A DNA stretch of 30,176 nucleotides from Patescibacteria group bacterium (GTDB lineage: Bacteria > Patescibacteriota > Gracilibacteria > UM-FILTER-43-11): assembly GCA_029260985.1 (NCBI GenBank), contig JAJDCE010000041.1, positions 1 to 30,176 on the forward strand, given 5' to 3'. Within the stretch, counting starts at the first letter, position 1, and the number at the start of each line of letters is the position of its first letter. The translations under genes and the position numbers were made by a program. The notes below the pieces were generated by a model, which did no database searches, was not told where the DNA came from, and saw only the letters and a list, made by a program, of their open reading frames with translations. This document shows positions 1 to 7,634 of this stretch, one piece after another.

Positions 1-290
1 TCGTAATGCGCTCTTATTTCCCCATCTGCAAATAGCCTTATGTGATATTGGAATATTTTATCAATTATTTTTCTCATATTTAAAATTTCATCAGGCTCTC
101 TCCATGCAAGAATTGCTCTTTCGAAATCATTTTTTAACAAATGATCTTTAAGGTCTTCCATCAAAAAATTAACGCTGAGGTGTCCGATTAAAAAGTTCTG
201 CCGATAGCTATGAACTTTAAATATTTCAAGTATTTTTAGCGCTGGTGGATGTAATTTGTATATGATTTTCCAGAAAATTTTATTTTTCAT
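1..290 (-). CDS. Hypothetical protein, C-terminus outside window
   Basis: An open frame starts with ATG at 290-288 and stays open to the left edge, giving about 96 residues with no stop. It overlaps the 3' end of nadA by 11 bases in another frame, so it is probably co-transcribed and translationally coupled to nadA. The visible part is rich in Lys, Ile, Leu and His, starts basic (MKNKIFWKIIYKLHPPALK), has no clear membrane segment, and ends near FADGEIRAHY. I do not recognise the family. A link to NAD metabolism is suggested only by position. Confidence 0.6.
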   Translation of the reverse strand, partial: MKNKIFWKIIYKLHPPALKILEIFKVHSYRQNFLIGHLSVNFLMEDLKDHLLKNDFERAILAWREPDEILNMRKIIDKIFQYHIRLFADGEIRAHY

Positions 291-1290
291 ATCTTTCGGT
301 TATTTTCACCATCTTATTCAAGGCCTTTTTAGCCTTTTTTATTACGTCGTCCGGAATATCTATGATCTGTTCGGGGGTAGGGGATTTTAATGCCTGAAGT
401 ACGTCTTTTAGCATGATTTTTTTCATGTAAAGGCATAGGGCGCAGGAGCCGATGATCTTTTTTTCAGGGTGTTCGACTTTCATTCGATCTGACAGGCCGC
501 ATTCGGTGACGAGCATCAGTTCTTTAGCAGGTGTTTTTTCGATGTACTTGATCATCCCCTCGGTTCCGCCTGCCATGTCTACTTTTTCGATCACTTCCGG
601 CATGCATTCCAGATGGGCCAGTATTTTTGCATTTGGGTATTCTTTTCGTACTTCTTCTATGGTTTCCGGCGTGAATTCTTCATGAACGATACATCGCCCT
701 GTCCAGCTGATGATCTTTTTTTTGGTGAGTGGTTGCAGATTTTTAGCCATCAGTTCATCTGGCAGGAAAATAACTTTCTTTTGAGGCAAGGCTTCGATGA
801 TTTTGAGCGCATTGGATGATGTGCAGCAGGCGTCGCATTCTGCTTTGACGGCTGCGGTGGTGTTCACATAGCAAACCACTCCGGCTTCCGGGTAATTCTG
901 GCGCAGCTCTCTCACATCATTGGTTGTGATTGATTCCGCTAATGAACATCCCGCAATAGCCGGTACGATGACTGTCTTATCCGGGTTCATGATTTTGGCC
1001 GTTTCAGCCATAAAGTGAACACTGCAGAATACGATTGTATCCGCCTTGGTTTCTTTGGCGGCTTTGCTGAGTCCATATGAATCGCCGACGATATCGGCGA
1101 CTCCGTACATAATATCGGGCGTCATATAAGAATGTCCTAATATGATGGTGTTTTTTTCTTTTTTAATCTGATTGATTTCCAGAGTTAGGGGTGCAATGAC
1201 TTCGCAGTCCGCTTTGGACCAGCCTGTTTTTTTCAGAGCTTGAAAAAGCCGGTTGGTTTCTTCTGTGAGTTGTTTTTCCGAAAAATCCAT
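280..1290 (-). CDS. nadA: Quinolinate synthase NadA
   Basis: NadA condenses iminoaspartate with dihydroxyacetone phosphate to quinolinate in de novo NAD synthesis, using a [4Fe-4S] cluster. The 336 residues match the usual length. Visible family motifs: an N-terminal GHSYMTPDIM block (HxY conserved) followed by ADIVGDS, FMAETAKI, AGCSLAES with the first cluster Cys, CDACCTSSNA with the second, and CLYMKKI near the C-terminus with the third. All three cluster ligands therefore appear intact. The start is ATG at 1290. Neither nadB nor nadC is adjacent. The only partner in view is the overlapping unknown gene downstream. Family assignment is firm; the source of iminoaspartate is not visible here. 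Confidence 0.95.
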   Translation of the reverse strand: MDFSEKQLTEETNRLFQALKKTGWSKADCEVIAPLTLEINQIKKEKNTIILGHSYMTPDIMYGVADIVGDSYGLSKAAKETKADTIVFCSVHFMAETAKIMNPDKTVIVPAIAGCSLAESITTNDVRELRQNYPEAGVVCYVNTTAAVKAECDACCTSSNALKIIEALPQKKVIFLPDELMAKNLQPLTKKKIISWTGRCIVHEEFTPETIEEVRKEYPNAKILAHLECMPEVIEKVDMAGGTEGMIKYIEKTPAKELMLVTECGLSDRMKVEHPEKKIIGSCALCLYMKKIMLKDVLQALKSPTPEQIIDIPDDVIKKAKKALNKMVKITERYEK

Positions 1291-1311
1291 AATTTGGTTT
1301 AGTATTCAACT

Positions 1312-1338
1312 TTTATAGGTTTTGACTCTAAAAATCAA
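1312..1338 (-). promoter_or_regulatory. Probable nadA promoter
   Basis: On the minus strand TTGATT (1338-1333) and TATAAA (1317-1312) are separated by 15 bases, about 20 bases ahead of the nadA ATG. The spacing is shorter than the usual 17, so this is a moderate call. Confidence 0.4.
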
Positions 1339-1406
1339 GTTTTAGTTCTCAGAAAATCGTAAATGATTATTAAAAAATGTGATTTTACGATGTCAATTAG
1401 AATTGT

Positions 1407-1564
1407 TTGACGGTCTATTTAAAAATCTATAAAAACATTGAGTAATTTTTGCACTGTTCTTTCAAATCACCAAGATAAGTTAAGAAAAAAGAAACACCCA
1501 AATTCTCCAACAAAAGATTTTTGTTGCCCTCTAAACTAGAGCGATTTTGCGTCGCTCGTTTTTT
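1407..1564 (+). ncRNA. Possible small RNA or non-coding transcript
   Basis: The roughly 500-base gap between nadA and the next gene has no convincing coding frame. It holds a TTGACG...TATAAA pair (1407-1412 and 1428-1433, spacer 15), a perfect 8-bp hairpin at 1508-1526 (arms CAACAAAA and TTTTGTTG), and an intrinsic terminator at 1539-1564. A transcript of about 120 nt would result. No known RNA family was recognised, so both existence and function are inference. Confidence 0.3.
1539..1564 (+). terminator. Intrinsic terminator upstream of the GC-rich gene
   Basis: Arms GAGCGA (1539-1544) and TCGCTC (1552-1557) enclose a 7-base loop and are followed by a run of six T. It points rightward although no plus-strand gene lies upstream, so it ends either a small RNA or read-through. 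Confidence 0.65.
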
Positions 1565-1608
1565 GTGTGACATGTGTTGGAGAGCTAGCTTTTGCTTGAA
1601 ATAGGGTT

Positions 1609-1637
1609 TTGTTTTTTCGCAGATATGTTTTTAAAAT
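1609..1637 (+). promoter_or_regulatory. Candidate promoter of the GC-rich orphan gene
   Basis: TTGTTT (1609-1614) and TAAAAT (1632-1637) are 17 bases apart. Initiation would fall near 1641-1644, exactly where the first leader hairpin begins, so the 5' end of the transcript would be double-stranded. Confidence 0.4.
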
Positions 1638-1640
1638 GAT

Positions 1641-1784
1641 GAGGACACTTTTCTGTTTAATTTTTTAATTAAATAGGGGAGTGTCCTCACAGCGTTCTCA
1701 TACTGAGGCGCTGAAATTAGTTTGCTATGCGGAATTGTTCCGCGAATTTGGTTCGCCTCGTTTACCCGAGGCTTCACAGGAGAG
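1641..1784 (+). promoter_or_regulatory. Structured 5' leader with five hairpins
   Basis: Visible stems: 9 bp perfect at 1641-1649/1680-1688 with a smaller AT stem inside; AGCG-CTCA/TGAG-CGCT at 1691-1712; GCGGAA/TTCCGC at 1729-1743; GCGAA/TTCGC at 1742-1756; GCCTCG/CGAGGC at 1755-1772. The fourth stem shares two bases with the third and two with the fifth, so it excludes both. A Shine-Dalgarno AGGAGAG (1778-1784) follows directly, nine bases before the ATG. The layout resembles a regulatory leader; the signal is unknown. Confidence 0.55.
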
Positions 1785-1793
1785 AATAGAATC

Positions 1794-2825
1794 ATGACGA
1801 ATTCGACAACCACCCCCGCCACCATCCTTACCACCCCCCGCACCACCAGCCTCGAGGGCTTTCTTGCAACCCTGAACCTCGTTCCAGAGGCGGTCTTCCG
1901 AAAGTTCGGTCAGATCATCGTCCTCGATGCGAAGACCGATGATCCGAGGATTGTCCTGATCCCCAAGAACAATGTGGAGGTCATCGACCTCCCCAAGGAT
2001 CAGGTCTGCATCACGGGGATGGGCTTCGCCTGGAACCCCGAGCTCGAAACCGCGATCATGCGGCTTTCGGCCGTGGGCTACTTGCCCACCAAGTTGGCCA
2101 GCCAGGTCATGAACGCCATTGATTGGCGTGGCCTCTTGCTGGACGAAACCTACCACGCCGAGTACGGGTTCTTCCCGGGCACCGATGTGGAGGGTCACTC
2201 CCACTTCCTCTCGAACGTTGCGGTGGATGACCCGAAGGTCATTTGCCTCAGCACCATCAATGGGAAGTCCATCTCGAACTTCGAGTTCGCGGGCCTTCCG
2301 AACGGTGACTTCACGATCGCAGCCATCGCCGATGGCAAGGTCTATACCACCGTCACCAAGGTCTCCGAAGTTCGCGAAGGCGCAAGCTTCAGCTGGAGCC
2401 TGGTCGATGTCAAGGTTCCCGTGCGCGACATCTCGATGCGCATTGTCGAAGGCGTCGTCGGCACGGTCATCGGAACCGACGATGGCATCCGCATGTATCG
2501 TGATAGCGAGATCGTCGACTTCAAGGCCACTACCGGCAAGAAGATCACGGCGCTCGTCGCCGGTTTCGCCGGCGACCCCAGGGTCATTGACAGCGGTGTG
2601 GTCGTGGACACCATTGGGTTCGTCACCTCCGATGGCAAGGTCTTCGCGACCTCCTTCAAGCCCACCAGTGAGCTGACGCCCGTCAAGGTCGACGAAGACG
2701 TCACGACCGTTCTCAAAGCCACCTCGCGCATCATCCCGGGCAATGACTCCCGTTGGTATGTCAGTGACGTCGCCACGAAGGTCGCGGCCATCGACATCCC
2801 GCGCATCGACATCCCGCGCATCTAG
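1794..2825 (+). CDS. GC-rich orphan protein, possibly beta-rich repeats
   Basis: This encodes 343 residues from ATG 1794, chosen because AGGAGAG lies at the right distance; an in-frame TTG at 1722 lies inside the hairpin leader. Codon use is strikingly GC-rich at third positions (GTC, ATC, GAC, CTC, AAG), unlike every AT-rich neighbour. I recognise no family. There is no signal peptide or membrane segment. The N-terminus is rich in Thr/Ser, and the second half repeats short beta-strand-like units (DGKVYTTV, DGIRMYRD, DGKVFATSF), which would suit a propeller or sandwich fold. The C-terminus ends in a duplicated IDIPR unit. Composition and isolation suggest horizontal acquisition; function is unknown. 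A long antisense frame here is a compositional shadow. Confidence 0.75.
   Translation: MTNSTTTPATILTTPRTTSLEGFLATLNLVPEAVFRKFGQIIVLDAKTDDPRIVLIPKNNVEVIDLPKDQVCITGMGFAWNPELETAIMRLSAVGYLPTKLASQVMNAIDWRGLLLDETYHAEYGFFPGTDVEGHSHFLSNVAVDDPKVICLSTINGKSISNFEFAGLPNGDFTIAAIADGKVYTTVTKVSEVREGASFSWSLVDVKVPVRDISMRIVEGVVGTVIGTDDGIRMYRDSEIVDFKATTGKKITALVAGFAGDPRVIDSGVVVDTIGFVTSDGKVFATSFKPTSELTPVKVDEDVTTVLKATSRIIPGNDSRWYVSDVATKVAAIDIPRIDIPRI
2790..2819 (+). repeat. 15-bp perfect tandem duplication at the gene end
   Basis: ATCGACATCCCGCGC occurs at 2790-2804 and again at 2805-2819, just before the stop codon, so the protein ends with two IDIPR units. It looks like a recent slippage duplication. Confidence 0.9.
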
Positions 2826-2940
2826 CACAACGCTACAAAAAACATTAGCCTGACTTATTTTGGCACCTCTAGCACGGACATCCCCTTGCGGACAAACAGC
2901 ATGGGTGAGACGAGCTGAGATAACGAAAGGTTGTGTTTTT
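2826..2940 (+). other. Unexplained 3' region, possibly structured
   Basis: Directly after the stop codon CACAAC (2826-2831) can pair with GTTGTG (2930-2935), which is followed by five T, enclosing about 98 bases with a mixed composition. No coding frame and no known riboswitch core was recognised. It may be a structured 3' UTR or a weak first terminator. Confidence 0.3.
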
Positions 2941-2943
2941 ATG

Positions 2944-2980
2944 CCTCCCCGATGCCGTAAGGTTGAAGGGAGGTTTTTTT
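2944..2980 (+). terminator. Intrinsic terminator of the GC-rich gene
   Basis: Arms CCTCCC (2944-2949) and GGGAGG (2968-2973) are followed by seven T (2974-2980). Confidence 0.75.
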
Positions 2981-3072
2981 AAATTCGGTTATTTTTTATA
3001 ATTCAAATGTTTCGTTGGTCGGAATGATAAACAGAATTTTTTGAAAAAATAGATTTTTAATTCAATTCCTGA

Positions 3073-3078
3073 TATAAT
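3073..3078 (+). promoter_or_regulatory. -10 element of the small membrane protein gene
   Basis: A perfect TATAAT lies at 3073-3078 with no good -35 at 17 bases. Initiation near 3085 excludes the in-frame GTG at 3081 as a start and favours ATG 3114. Confidence 0.5.
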
Positions 3079-3113
3079 CTGTGCAAATAAAAATACAACT
3101 TAACCCAAAAAAA

Positions 3114-3500
3114 ATGGAAACATCTATTTTTATTGCCAAGTTACTTGGTCTTGCTTATACCGTAATCGGTTTGGGCATGTTATTAAATGGTAAGTATTAC
3201 AAAAAGCAGTTCGATGCCATGATGAAAGAAGCTGGGGTGTGGTACCTCGGTGGTGTTATGGCTCTTTTAGTCGGTTACCTTATTGTTTCTGCACACAATG
3301 TGTGGGAAGGCAGCTGGGTCGTTTTAATCACTATTATTGGCTGGATGGCGCTTTTGAAGGGGCTTCTTCTCCTTTTGTTCCCAGCTTGGTTTATGGATTG
3401 GAGCGCTGGCCTTTTCAAAAAGTCTAAGACAATGTCCACTTGGGGAATATTTGCCCTTGTTCTTGGGCTTGTCTTCGTTTACTTCGGGTTCATTGCGTAG
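3114..3500 (+). CDS. Small four-helix membrane protein, unknown
   Basis: This encodes 128 residues starting METSIFIAKLLGLAYTVIG. Four hydrophobic stretches span most of the length (about residues 5-22, 40-60, 66-88 and 103-126), with Lys-rich connectors (KYYKKQ, FKKSK). No catalytic or metal-binding motif is visible. The gene stands alone with its own promoter and a hairpin terminator downstream. I do not recognise the family. The next gene is convergent, so no operon context helps. Confidence 0.8.
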   Translation: METSIFIAKLLGLAYTVIGLGMLLNGKYYKKQFDAMMKEAGVWYLGGVMALLVGYLIVSAHNVWEGSWVVLITIIGWMALLKGLLLLLFPAWFMDWSAGLFKKSKTMSTWGIFALVLGLVFVYFGFIA

Positions 3501-3518
3501 TCTATGAAAATATCATTT

Positions 3519-3552
3519 AGAGAGTTCTGTTATTTCCACAGGACTCTCTTTT
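3519..3552 (+). terminator. Terminator between convergent genes
   Basis: Arms AGAGAGT (3519-3525) and ACTCTCT (3543-3549), extended inside by CTGT/ACAG, are followed by TTTT. The downstream arm lies inside the 3' end of the convergent minus-strand gene. Confidence 0.7.
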
Positions 3553-4120
3553 GGTGCGCGAGTATCCAGACTATTATCAATAGTGCTACCAGTCCTGCCA
3601 TTTCCCACATTTCACCTTCTGCTATACCTATATGTATTGCCCCCGTAAGAAAAAGAGCATAGGTAAGTCTTTGTACAGGTTTCCAATACTTCTTCAGTGT
3701 TTTAATACCCCATTTGTTAGAGATAGCAGTGATGATGATGGCTAAAATCAGGCCGATCATTCCCCATCCGAATTTATTGGTGAGGTTCCAGTATTTTGGA
3801 TCAATAAATGATTCAAAAATAGGGTAGTCTTTTTGATAAAAGAAGCCAATTCCATGAGCGATGATGAAATAACCTGCCAAAATCCCTAGCTCTTTTCTGA
3901 GCATGGTTAGGGTTTTGAGGATTCCTAATTTAGGCAGAATATCTGAAAGGGGGCGAATAAAGACCACAAAGGTCAAAAGCCACCAACCGTATTCACCAAA
4001 CAGTTTGTAACTCAAATGTTCAGTAAAAACCAGAAGTGAGATTAGTGGCAGATAGGTTAAGATCTTCCGAATGGGTTTTAAGTAAGGGATTTTACCTTCA
4101 AAGATTAAAGCTTTTAGCAT
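3530..4120 (-). CDS. MsrQ-like ferric reductase-type heme membrane protein
   Basis: This is a 196-residue integral membrane protein with about six helices, the usual length for the MsrQ/YedZ-type ferric reductase-like family, whose members carry b heme and pass electrons across the membrane. The signature RKELGILAGYFIIAHGIGFF matches the family R-x-x-LG...H helix, and WKPVQRLTY...AIHIG matches the second conserved helix pair. In that second block the usual LHRL reads VQRL, so one common heme-ligand position is Gln. No MsrP partner is nearby. The gene follows the hemerythrin by 12 bases at the end of the copper operon, suggesting a redox role alongside metal or oxygen handling. The exact electron acceptor is unknown. 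Confidence 0.75.
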   Translation of the reverse strand: MLKALIFEGKIPYLKPIRKILTYLPLISLLVFTEHLSYKLFGEYGWWLLTFVVFIRPLSDILPKLGILKTLTMLRKELGILAGYFIIAHGIGFFYQKDYPIFESFIDPKYWNLTNKFGWGMIGLILAIIITAISNKWGIKTLKKYWKPVQRLTYALFLTGAIHIGIAEGEMWEMAGLVALLIIVWILAHQKRVLWK

Positions 4121-4132
4121 TGTTTTAATAGG

Positions 4133-4576
4133 TTAGTTCTGACTTAAATTGTCGGCTAGCTGGCAATTATGAATCCAATCCCCCAGGAAATTCAGTATTT
4201 TGTGTGCAATGCCCTGATCACCATTACTGTGTCGTTTTTTAAGATCTTTAATTTTAATTCTAAAATTATTGTGATCCTCTTTATGTTCTTCGAAATGTTT
4301 GTAATTAACTTTTTTGAGGTACTTTTCTTCATTCTCAAAATGGTAGTTAGCGTAGTTCTCAAGTCTGGATAGTATTTCCTGCGCAGTGCTTATCTCATTA
4401 TCATGATTAAAACTTAATATGAGTTCATTAATCATGTCGATAAGGTGTTCATGTTCATCATCTATTTGTTTTACACCAGTTTTATGGACGTGATTGAATT
4501 TAGCAAAGTTCATATTTTTTGATAAACGAAATAATCTCAATTTATTATTAACATAAAATGAGTAACCTTTCCTCAT
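4133..4576 (-). CDS. Bacteriohemerythrin-like protein
   Basis: Hemerythrins bind O2 or sense redox at a non-heme di-iron site in a four-helix bundle. The family motifs are visible: GVKQIDDEHEHL, NYHFENEEKYL and HFEEHKEDHNNF supply His, His-x3-Glu and paired His ligands. The last motif, normally W-x3-H...D, reads WIHNCQLAD, so the usual His is Cys and the Asp is one residue early. The first ATG (4576) overlaps the copA stop as TAATG, supporting coupling. A second ATG at 4513 begins MNFAKFNHVHKTG and matches the typical family N-terminus, so the true start is uncertain. Probably an oxygen- or iron-related accessory of the copper operon. Confidence 0.85.
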   Translation of the reverse strand: MRKGYSFYVNNKLRLFRLSKNMNFAKFNHVHKTGVKQIDDEHEHLIDMINELILSFNHDNEISTAQEILSRLENYANYHFENEEKYLKKVNYKHFEEHKEDHNNFRIKIKDLKKRHSNGDQGIAHKILNFLGDWIHNCQLADNLSQN

Positions 4577-6759
4577 TATTTTACCTTAAATCTTTTTAAC
4601 CTCAAGGCATTCAGTACTACTGAAACGGAGGAAAATGACATTGCTATAGCTGATAGAGCTGGAGATAGGAAGCCGAGGGCCGCGAGAGGTATGCCAATTG
4701 AGTTGTAGATGAAGGCCCAGAAGAGATTTTGTTTGATGTTCCTGAGTGTAGCCCGTGATAGTTCGATGGCTTCCACGGCTTTGTTTAAATCACCTTTTAC
4801 CAATACCAGATCACCCGTTTCGATGGCTACATCTGTTCCGGTGCCCATTGCAATTCCTACATCAGCTTTGGCCAGAGCAGGGGAATCATTAATGCCGTCG
4901 CCGGCCATGGCTACAAAATGACCTTCCTTTTGCAGATTCGTGATAATTTCGGATTTTTTATCTGGCGTTATGCCACTATGCACTTCATCAATCCCTACTT
5001 CTTTAGCGATTTTTTGGGCTACCTTTTCATTATCACCTGTGATCATTACGGTTTTGATATGACGTTTCTTCAAATGCTCAATGGCTTTCTTTGAGGTTTC
5101 TTTCACTCCATCCTGAACGCCAAACAGGGCGATGATTTGACCGCCGTCAGCGAGGCATAGAACGGTATAGCCCCTTTCCTGCATGTCGTTGATCTCGGTT
5201 TCACTCGCTTTGGTCAGTACATTTAGCTCATTCATATATCGGCTACTGCCAAAGTAATACTCCTTACCATCTAATTTACCTTTCACACCCAAGCCGGTCA
5301 TGGCTTTAAAGTGATCGATTTTTTTAATTCCCTTTAAATCTTTTTGCTTCAACCCGTAATCCATAACGCATTTGGCGAGGGGGTGTTCTGAGTTAGTCTC
5401 GAGTGCGAGTGCGAGTCTCAAGGCTTCATTTTTATTACCATTTAGTAATTTGAATTCCTGTACTTCAGGGTGCCCTTTGGTAATGGTGCCTGTTTTATCA
5501 AAGGCAATAGCGGTGATTTTATGGGCCTTTTCCAGGCTTTCAGGCTTCTTGATCAATATTCCCATCCTCGCTCCTTTCCCGGAGCCTACAACGATCGAAA
5601 TGGGGGTCGCTAATCCTAATGCGCAGGGGCAGGCAATAATGAGTACGGCTACTGTGGGAATAAAGGCATTCGATATACCACCACCGTTTACTACTACCCA
5701 ACTCAAGAAGGTGATGATGGCAATCGTCATGACTCCCCATACAAAATAGCCCGCTACGATATCCACAAGTTTCTGAATGGGCGCTTTGTGCATTTGGGCT
5801 TCCTGTACCATTTTGATGATCTGAGACAACATGGTTTCGGAACCAACTTTGGTTGCCCGCATTGTAAAAGCAGTGTTGCCGTTGATCGTGGCACCAATCA
5901 CTTTATCCCCTTCACCTTTATCTACCGGAATACTTTCACCGGTGACCATGGATTCATCAAATGCTCCGTAGCCTTCGCTGATCATGCCATCTGTGGGTAT
6001 TTTTTCACCCGGTTTCACTCTAAGTAAATCTCCTTCTTTTACCTGGTCGGCGGGAATATCGGTTATGTTTCCTTTTTTATCGATTCGATGAGCGACTTTG
6101 GCTGAAAGTTCCAGTAGTTTTCGGATCGCGGTACCGGCTTTGCCTTTGGCTCGTGCTTCTAGATATCGGCCAAGCAGGATGAAGGTTGTGATGATGGCCA
6201 CATCCATAAAATATTCCTCATGAATATCTGTAAAGTACATGAGGTAGGTCGAATACAAAAAAGCAGCTCCAACACCTAGGGCGACCAATGTGTCCATGGC
6301 TGGCCTTCCCTTGAATAGATCAGGAATACCTTTCAGAAAGAAGCTTCGACCACTATATAAGATGATGATAAGTGACAAAATCATCATCACTTCCATTCCA
6401 TATTCTATTTTCCAAACAAAGCCAAGGAACAGAATCACTATGCTTAAAATGGTAGAGACAGCCAGTTTATTAAAACGATCTTTAACATGCGCTTTGTCTT
6501 CCATTTGAGCATGGCCAGCGTGATCATCTTTATCCATGTGCTCTTTGCTTACAGCAACTGCTTTGTAGCCTGCTTTTTTAACTGCGTTCACAATGTCTTT
6601 TTCAGAAATTACGTTGGGGTCAAAAGTGACTGACCCGCTTTTTAAAGGCAGGTTAACAACCGCTTCTTTTACACCATTTAACTCTTTTAGATCCGTTTCT
6701 ACATGCAGTACGCATGAGGCGCAGGTCATTCCGTTGATGTTGAGCTTTATTGTCTTCAT
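4576..6759 (-). CDS. copA: Copper-exporting P1B-type ATPase CopA
   Basis: This 727-residue protein pumps Cu(I) out of the cytoplasm using ATP. In order: one N-terminal heavy-metal-associated domain with GMTCASC (Cys13 and Cys16), a His-rich linker near 75-92, the usual eight-helix membrane region, TGES (273-276, actuator), CPC (377-379, membrane copper site), DKTGT (421-425, phosphorylated Asp421), HP (459-460, nucleotide binding), TGDN (574-577) and GDGINDSPAL (620-629). The C-terminal helices contain YN and SVSVVLNALRL, as expected for the Cu(I) class. All key residues are present. It lies downstream of csoR, the metal-binding fusion and the thioredoxin-fold protein, so it is the main efflux pump of the operon. 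Confidence 0.96.
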   Translation of the reverse strand: MKTIKLNINGMTCASCVLHVETDLKELNGVKEAVVNLPLKSGSVTFDPNVISEKDIVNAVKKAGYKAVAVSKEHMDKDDHAGHAQMEDKAHVKDRFNKLAVSTILSIVILFLGFVWKIEYGMEVMMILSLIIILYSGRSFFLKGIPDLFKGRPAMDTLVALGVGAAFLYSTYLMYFTDIHEEYFMDVAIITTFILLGRYLEARAKGKAGTAIRKLLELSAKVAHRIDKKGNITDIPADQVKEGDLLRVKPGEKIPTDGMISEGYGAFDESMVTGESIPVDKGEGDKVIGATINGNTAFTMRATKVGSETMLSQIIKMVQEAQMHKAPIQKLVDIVAGYFVWGVMTIAIITFLSWVVVNGGGISNAFIPTVAVLIIACPCALGLATPISIVVGSGKGARMGILIKKPESLEKAHKITAIAFDKTGTITKGHPEVQEFKLLNGNKNEALRLALALETNSEHPLAKCVMDYGLKQKDLKGIKKIDHFKAMTGLGVKGKLDGKEYYFGSSRYMNELNVLTKASETEINDMQERGYTVLCLADGGQIIALFGVQDGVKETSKKAIEHLKKRHIKTVMITGDNEKVAQKIAKEVGIDEVHSGITPDKKSEIITNLQKEGHFVAMAGDGINDSPALAKADVGIAMGTGTDVAIETGDLVLVKGDLNKAVEAIELSRATLRNIKQNLFWAFIYNSIGIPLAALGFLSPALSAIAMSFSSVSVVLNALRLKRFKVK

Positions 6760-6822
6760 AAATAATTACAAATTATGAGTTTTAGGTTGATTGGATGCAA
6801 TGATTTTTAGCTGAGATGTGAA

Positions 6823-7590
6823 TTATTTTGCTAATTCAGCTTCAATAATGCTTTCAAAAGCGCTGAAAGGTTGTGCGCCAGATATACGCTGTCCGTTGAC
6901 CAGGAACCCAGGAGTTCCTGTAATACCTGCCCTTTGTCCATCTGCTAAATCTTTTTGTACTTCATCTTTGAATTTTCCAGAATCCAGACAGGTTTTAAAT
7001 TTAGTTTTATTAACACCTGCTTGTTCAGCGAGTTCGTAAAGTTTATCTTTGGCAAGGCCTTTGTTCGAAGTCGTGGTTTGGAAGATTAGGTCATGATAGG
7101 CGTAATACATTTTGTCACCGCCTTGTTCACGAGCACATTCAGCGGCCATGGCTTGATCGGTAGCATTCGGATCATGAAAGTTTAAAGGGAAATCCCGGAA
7201 AATCATTTTTACTTTGCCTGTATCAATGTATTTCTTTTTTATCTCAGGATAAGTATTGGTAAAATGTCTTTTGCAGAAGGGACATTCATAATCTGAGAAT
7301 TCAATTAAGGTTACTGGAGCATTTTTATCCCCAAGTACAGCATCGTCATCGGCGAAATCACCGCTAACCTCTACAGGTTGGTTGGCTGCGGCCTGAGCTT
7401 TTTGTGCGGTTTCCTGCTGTTTTTGGACAAAGGCATCAATTCCCTTTTCAATTTCGGCTTGCAGATCGTCACCTCCTGATGAGGCAGATGATCCACCTTT
7501 TAAGTAGGCGAATCCATTGAAAAGAAGGGCGATACTTACAATCACCGATGCGAAAATGATTGATTTATGTAAGTTATTTTTTTTGGTCAT
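6823..7590 (-). CDS. DsbA-like membrane-anchored thiol oxidoreductase
   Basis: This 255-residue protein has an N-terminal signal-anchor (about residues 9-30), a Gln/Ala-rich linker, then a DsbA/thioredoxin-fold domain. The redox motif is CPFC (Cys103, Cys106) in FSDYECPFCKRHF, and the cis-proline loop is GITGTPGFLVNG (Pro227). An inserted helical domain carries two extra cysteines (152 and 201), which could form a structural disulfide. It should form or shuffle disulfides outside the membrane. Between the DUF2318 lipoprotein and copA, it may protect or metallate cysteine-rich surface proteins of the same operon. That link is inference; the fold call is firm. Confidence 0.92.
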   Translation of the reverse strand: MTKKNNLHKSIIFASVIVSIALLFNGFAYLKGGSSASSGGDDLQAEIEKGIDAFVQKQQETAQKAQAAANQPVEVSGDFADDDAVLGDKNAPVTLIEFSDYECPFCKRHFTNTYPEIKKKYIDTGKVKMIFRDFPLNFHDPNATDQAMAAECAREQGGDKMYYAYHDLIFQTTTSNKGLAKDKLYELAEQAGVNKTKFKTCLDSGKFKDEVQKDLADGQRAGITGTPGFLVNGQRISGAQPFSAFESIIEAELAK

Positions 7591-7634
7591 AAGATAATAA
7601 AATTAAAGGTTAATATTTATTTATAAATTAATGG

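Noticed and set aside
1722..1793. TTG start extending the GC-rich protein by 24 residues
   Set aside because: The extension runs through three leader hairpins and past the AGGAGAG site that serves ATG 1794.
1725..2828. A 367-codon antisense frame opposite the GC-rich gene
   Set aside because: It arises from G/C-ending codons on the plus strand, has an Asp/Arg/Gly-biased composition, lacks a ribosome site, and the plus frame has one.
2850..2935. TPP-riboswitch-like CTGAGAT string
   Set aside because: The second conserved TPP block (CCTGAT...) is absent and the element lies behind a gene with no thiamine gene following.
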